From positions 1 through 15,596 of the forward strand of contig CAJQND010000101.1 of NCBI GenBank assembly GCA_905479595.1: a DNA stretch of 15,596 bases, written 5' to 3'. The notes beneath the pieces are model-generated. The model saw only the letters and a list, made by a program, of their open reading frames with translations, was not told the origin of the DNA and did not search any database. This stretch comes from an uncultured Hyphomicrobiales bacterium (GTDB lineage Bacteria > Pseudomonadota > Alphaproteobacteria > Rhizobiales > CAJQND01). The number at the start of each line of letters is the position of its first letter. Position 1 is the first letter of the stretch. Both the position numbers and the translations under genes were made by a program. This document shows, piece by piece, positions 14,171-15,596 of this stretch.

Positions 14171-14223
14171 AACTCAAATACCTGACAAGTATAAACAAAT
14201 TGCGCCTCAAAAATCAGTAAAAA

Positions 14224-15114
14224 CTATTTCGGGCAAGAAGTTAGTTTGTTCACGTTACCCCGCATCAGGGAAAAATACAGCTCCGGTCCAGGTTCGAGCG
14301 CCCCTCCCAGCGGATCGAGCACCCCGTGAGACGCACCGGTAGCGCGGGCAAGGACTTCAACGATTTTTGGGTTGAATTGCGGTTCCGAAAACAGGCATTT
14401 CGTGCCATTTTTTTTCATTTCGTCGCGAATTCTGGCAATTTTTCCAGCTGAGGGCGCGTTTTCAGTTCCACTTATCCCCGTATCAAGAACGTTAAGTTGA
14501 TAGCGTTTTTCGAGGTACTGAAATGAGTCATGATAGACCATAAATTGTATTTTGCGCACGGGGTTGAGGGCTGTGGAAAGTTCTTCGCTCATTGCCAGCA
14601 ACCGCTCAACCATCGTCTTTCCATTTTGCTGATAAAGGTTCGCGTTCTCCGGATCGGCCTTTGCCAAGACCTCGGCAATCTTGTTGACCATCACAACGGC
14701 ATTGTCTGGATCGAGCCAGATATGCATATCGAGATCATGGTGGTCTCCGTGGTCACCCTGATGACCAGAGCGTATGGGATAAAGTTTCAATTCAGGAGCA
14801 TCAGCCAGGCTTATCTTTTCCGCCTTGCCAGCAAGCTTTTCCAACGGCCCCTTCAAAAATCCTTCCAACGCCGGGCCGATCCAAAACACAAGATCAGCGC
14901 TCTGCAACATCCGCGCAGATGATGGCTTCATTACATAATGATGAGGCGACCCGCCTCCACTCATGATGAGATCCGGTGCCCCCACCCCTTCCATGACGCC
15001 TGCAACAAGCGAATGCAGAGGGCGGATGGATGCCACGACTTTAACGCTGGCAAAAGCGGGGAAAGACATCAGACTCAAAACAGCGATGGCGGCAAAAAAC
15101 AAACGCAAAAACAT
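14224..15114 (-). CDS. znuA: Zinc ABC transporter periplasmic binding protein ZnuA
   Basis: A 296-residue cluster A-I metal-binding protein with a Sec signal peptide (cleavage after AFA, near residue 22). Zinc ligands fit H59 (SPHHY), H131 (DMHIWLD), H195 (VYHDSF) and D267 (LDPLGG). A short His-rich loop (118-131, GHQGDHGDHHDLDMH) precedes the second ligand, as in ZnuA proteins, where it is thought to capture zinc. C240 and C294 match the C-terminal disulfide known from E. coli ZnuA. The ATG at 15114 is the only good start; its GGAAAGG is rather distant. It diverges from znuC across a Zur-type operator, so low zinc should induce both. A manganese-binding homologue is less likely given the His-rich loop. 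Confidence 0.92.
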   Translation of the reverse strand: MFLRLFFAAIAVLSLMSFPAFASVKVVASIRPLHSLVAGVMEGVGAPDLIMSGGGSPHHYVMKPSSARMLQSADLVFWIGPALEGFLKGPLEKLAGKAEKISLADAPELKLYPIRSGHQGDHGDHHDLDMHIWLDPDNAVVMVNKIAEVLAKADPENANLYQQNGKTMVERLLAMSEELSTALNPVRKIQFMVYHDSFQYLEKRYQLNVLDTGISGTENAPSAGKIARIRDEMKKNGTKCLFSEPQFNPKIVEVLARATGASHGVLDPLGGALEPGPELYFSLMRGNVNKLTSCPK

Positions 15115-15147
15115 GAACAGGCGATGACCTTTCCGATAGCGCAGCGA

Positions 15148-15170
15148 GAAATGTAATTGTATAACGTTTC
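15148..15170. promoter_or_regulatory. Zur-type operator between znuA and znuC
   Basis: A 23-bp imperfect palindrome beginning GAAATGTAAT and ending TATAACGTTTC, matching the AT-rich GAAATGTTATA-type Zur boxes of alphaproteobacteria as I recall them. It covers a minus-strand TATACA -10 (15158-15163), with TTGCTG 17 bases upstream as a weak -35 for znuA, so zinc-loaded Zur would block that promoter. The remaining 99 bases before znuC show no further clear site. Confidence 0.75.
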
Positions 15171-15269
15171 ATTCAAACACCAGCAAGCAGGTTTCCACAG
15201 TGTCTAGCCTTAACGAGCATTGTTTGCCAGCAGGCGGGCCCTCCTGGAGAGACAGAATGGAGACTATTA

Positions 15270-15596
15270 ATGGGTCCTGACCCTAACTCTTTGCCAAAGC
15301 AACTGGCCCGCGTTCAGGGGCTTGGTGTCCATCGCTCCGGGCGGTGGCTGGTGCGCGGGATTGATCTAACGGTAAACCGCGGTGAGATTGTCACTCTTGT
15401 GGGACCAAATGGCAGCGGCAAAAGCACGACCGTCAAAGCCCTTCTGGCGATTGAAAAACCAGATGAAGGAACCATCGAACTGGCACCAGATATCACCATT
15501 GGATATGTACCGCAGCGTTTGTCCATTGATGCAACATTGCCACTCACAGTTGGCAGGTTGATGACCTTGACGGGCCATTTCCCGGCAGACGATATC
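15270..15596 (+). CDS. znuC: Zinc ABC transporter ATP-binding protein ZnuC (5' part, cut by window end)
   Basis: The first 109 residues of an ABC ATPase, open to the last base. The Walker A motif is GPNGSGKST (45-53) and the Q-loop is YVPQ (79-82); the Walker B and signature motifs lie beyond the window. The short strand DITIGYVPQRLSIDATLPLTV is typical of ZnuC. The ATG at 15270 has GGAG seven bases upstream; an earlier ATG at 15257 runs into a stop after seven codons. It is divergent from znuA and presumably followed by znuB and zur outside the window. Confidence 0.88.
   Translation, partial: MGPDPNSLPKQLARVQGLGVHRSGRWLVRGIDLTVNRGEIVTLVGPNGSGKSTTVKALLAIEKPDEGTIELAPDITIGYVPQRLSIDATLPLTVGRLMTLTGHFPADDI

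Noticed and set aside
15314..15547. Minus-strand frames opposite the window end
   Set aside because: They are antisense to znuC, whose Walker A motif and ribosome site are clear.
1..15596. Mobile elements, integrases, CRISPR repeats, tRNA or rRNA genes
   Set aside because: Reading both strands, I found no transposase, regularly spaced repeats or RNA-gene signatures. Accessory status of the aromatic locus is possible but not shown by the sequence.

Overview
This window looks like a chromosomal segment of an alphaproteobacterium, probably Hyphomicrobiales/Rhizobiales-like. The basis is moderate GC content, TRAP transport plus aromatic-acid catabolism with GntR/MarR regulators, a RutE-type nitroreductase, and a znuA/znuC pair diverging across a typical Zur box. 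The taxonomic call is inference. I saw no rRNA, tRNA, CRISPR array, insertion sequence or phage gene. Coding density is very high and no gene-free stretch exceeds 300 bases.

Region 1 (about 1-7540) is an aromatic-compound locus. A YciI-like gene is read leftwards. Diverging from it across a 147-bp promoter region is an apparent eight-gene operon: FAH-family hydrolase, RutE/HadB-type nitroreductase, OsmC-family peroxiredoxin, a complete TRAP transporter (DctP, DctQ, DctM), an intradiol (hydroxyquinol 1,2-) dioxygenase, and an exported metallo-beta-lactamase-fold hydrolase. Region 2 (7552-11163) has a leftward FCD-type GntR regulator and, diverging from it, a rightward operon of a 3-hydroxybenzoate 6-hydroxylase-like flavin monooxygenase, a gentisate 1,2-dioxygenase and a MarR regulator.

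The likely logic is uptake of a hydroxylated aromatic acid by TRAP, hydroxylation to gentisate, ring opening to maleylpyruvate, and hydrolysis by the FAH protein to a C4 acid plus pyruvate. The intradiol enzyme, possibly with the YciI-like protein and the nitroreductase, points to a second hydroxyquinol branch. Maleylpyruvate isomerase and maleylacetate reductase, the usual partners of these two routes, are not in the window. An identical 10-mer (ATCGATAAAA), each copy preceded by an A-tract, occurs in both divergent control regions, suggesting the two operons share a regulator.

Region 3 (11139-14158, minus strand) is a separate two-gene unit. A patatin-like lipoprotein is followed 8 bp later by a membrane class III adenylate cyclase with CACHE-like sensor and HAMP. 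The patatin start codon lies inside a perfect 7-bp stem. Region 4 (14224-15596) is zinc uptake: znuA (minus) and the 5' part of znuC (plus, cut by the window end) around a Zur-type operator.

The most interesting points are the double ring-cleavage locus with missing middle enzymes, the TRAP binding protein lacking the family's usual carboxylate-anchoring arginine, the shared operator candidate, and the start-codon-sequestering hairpin before the patatin-cyclase pair.
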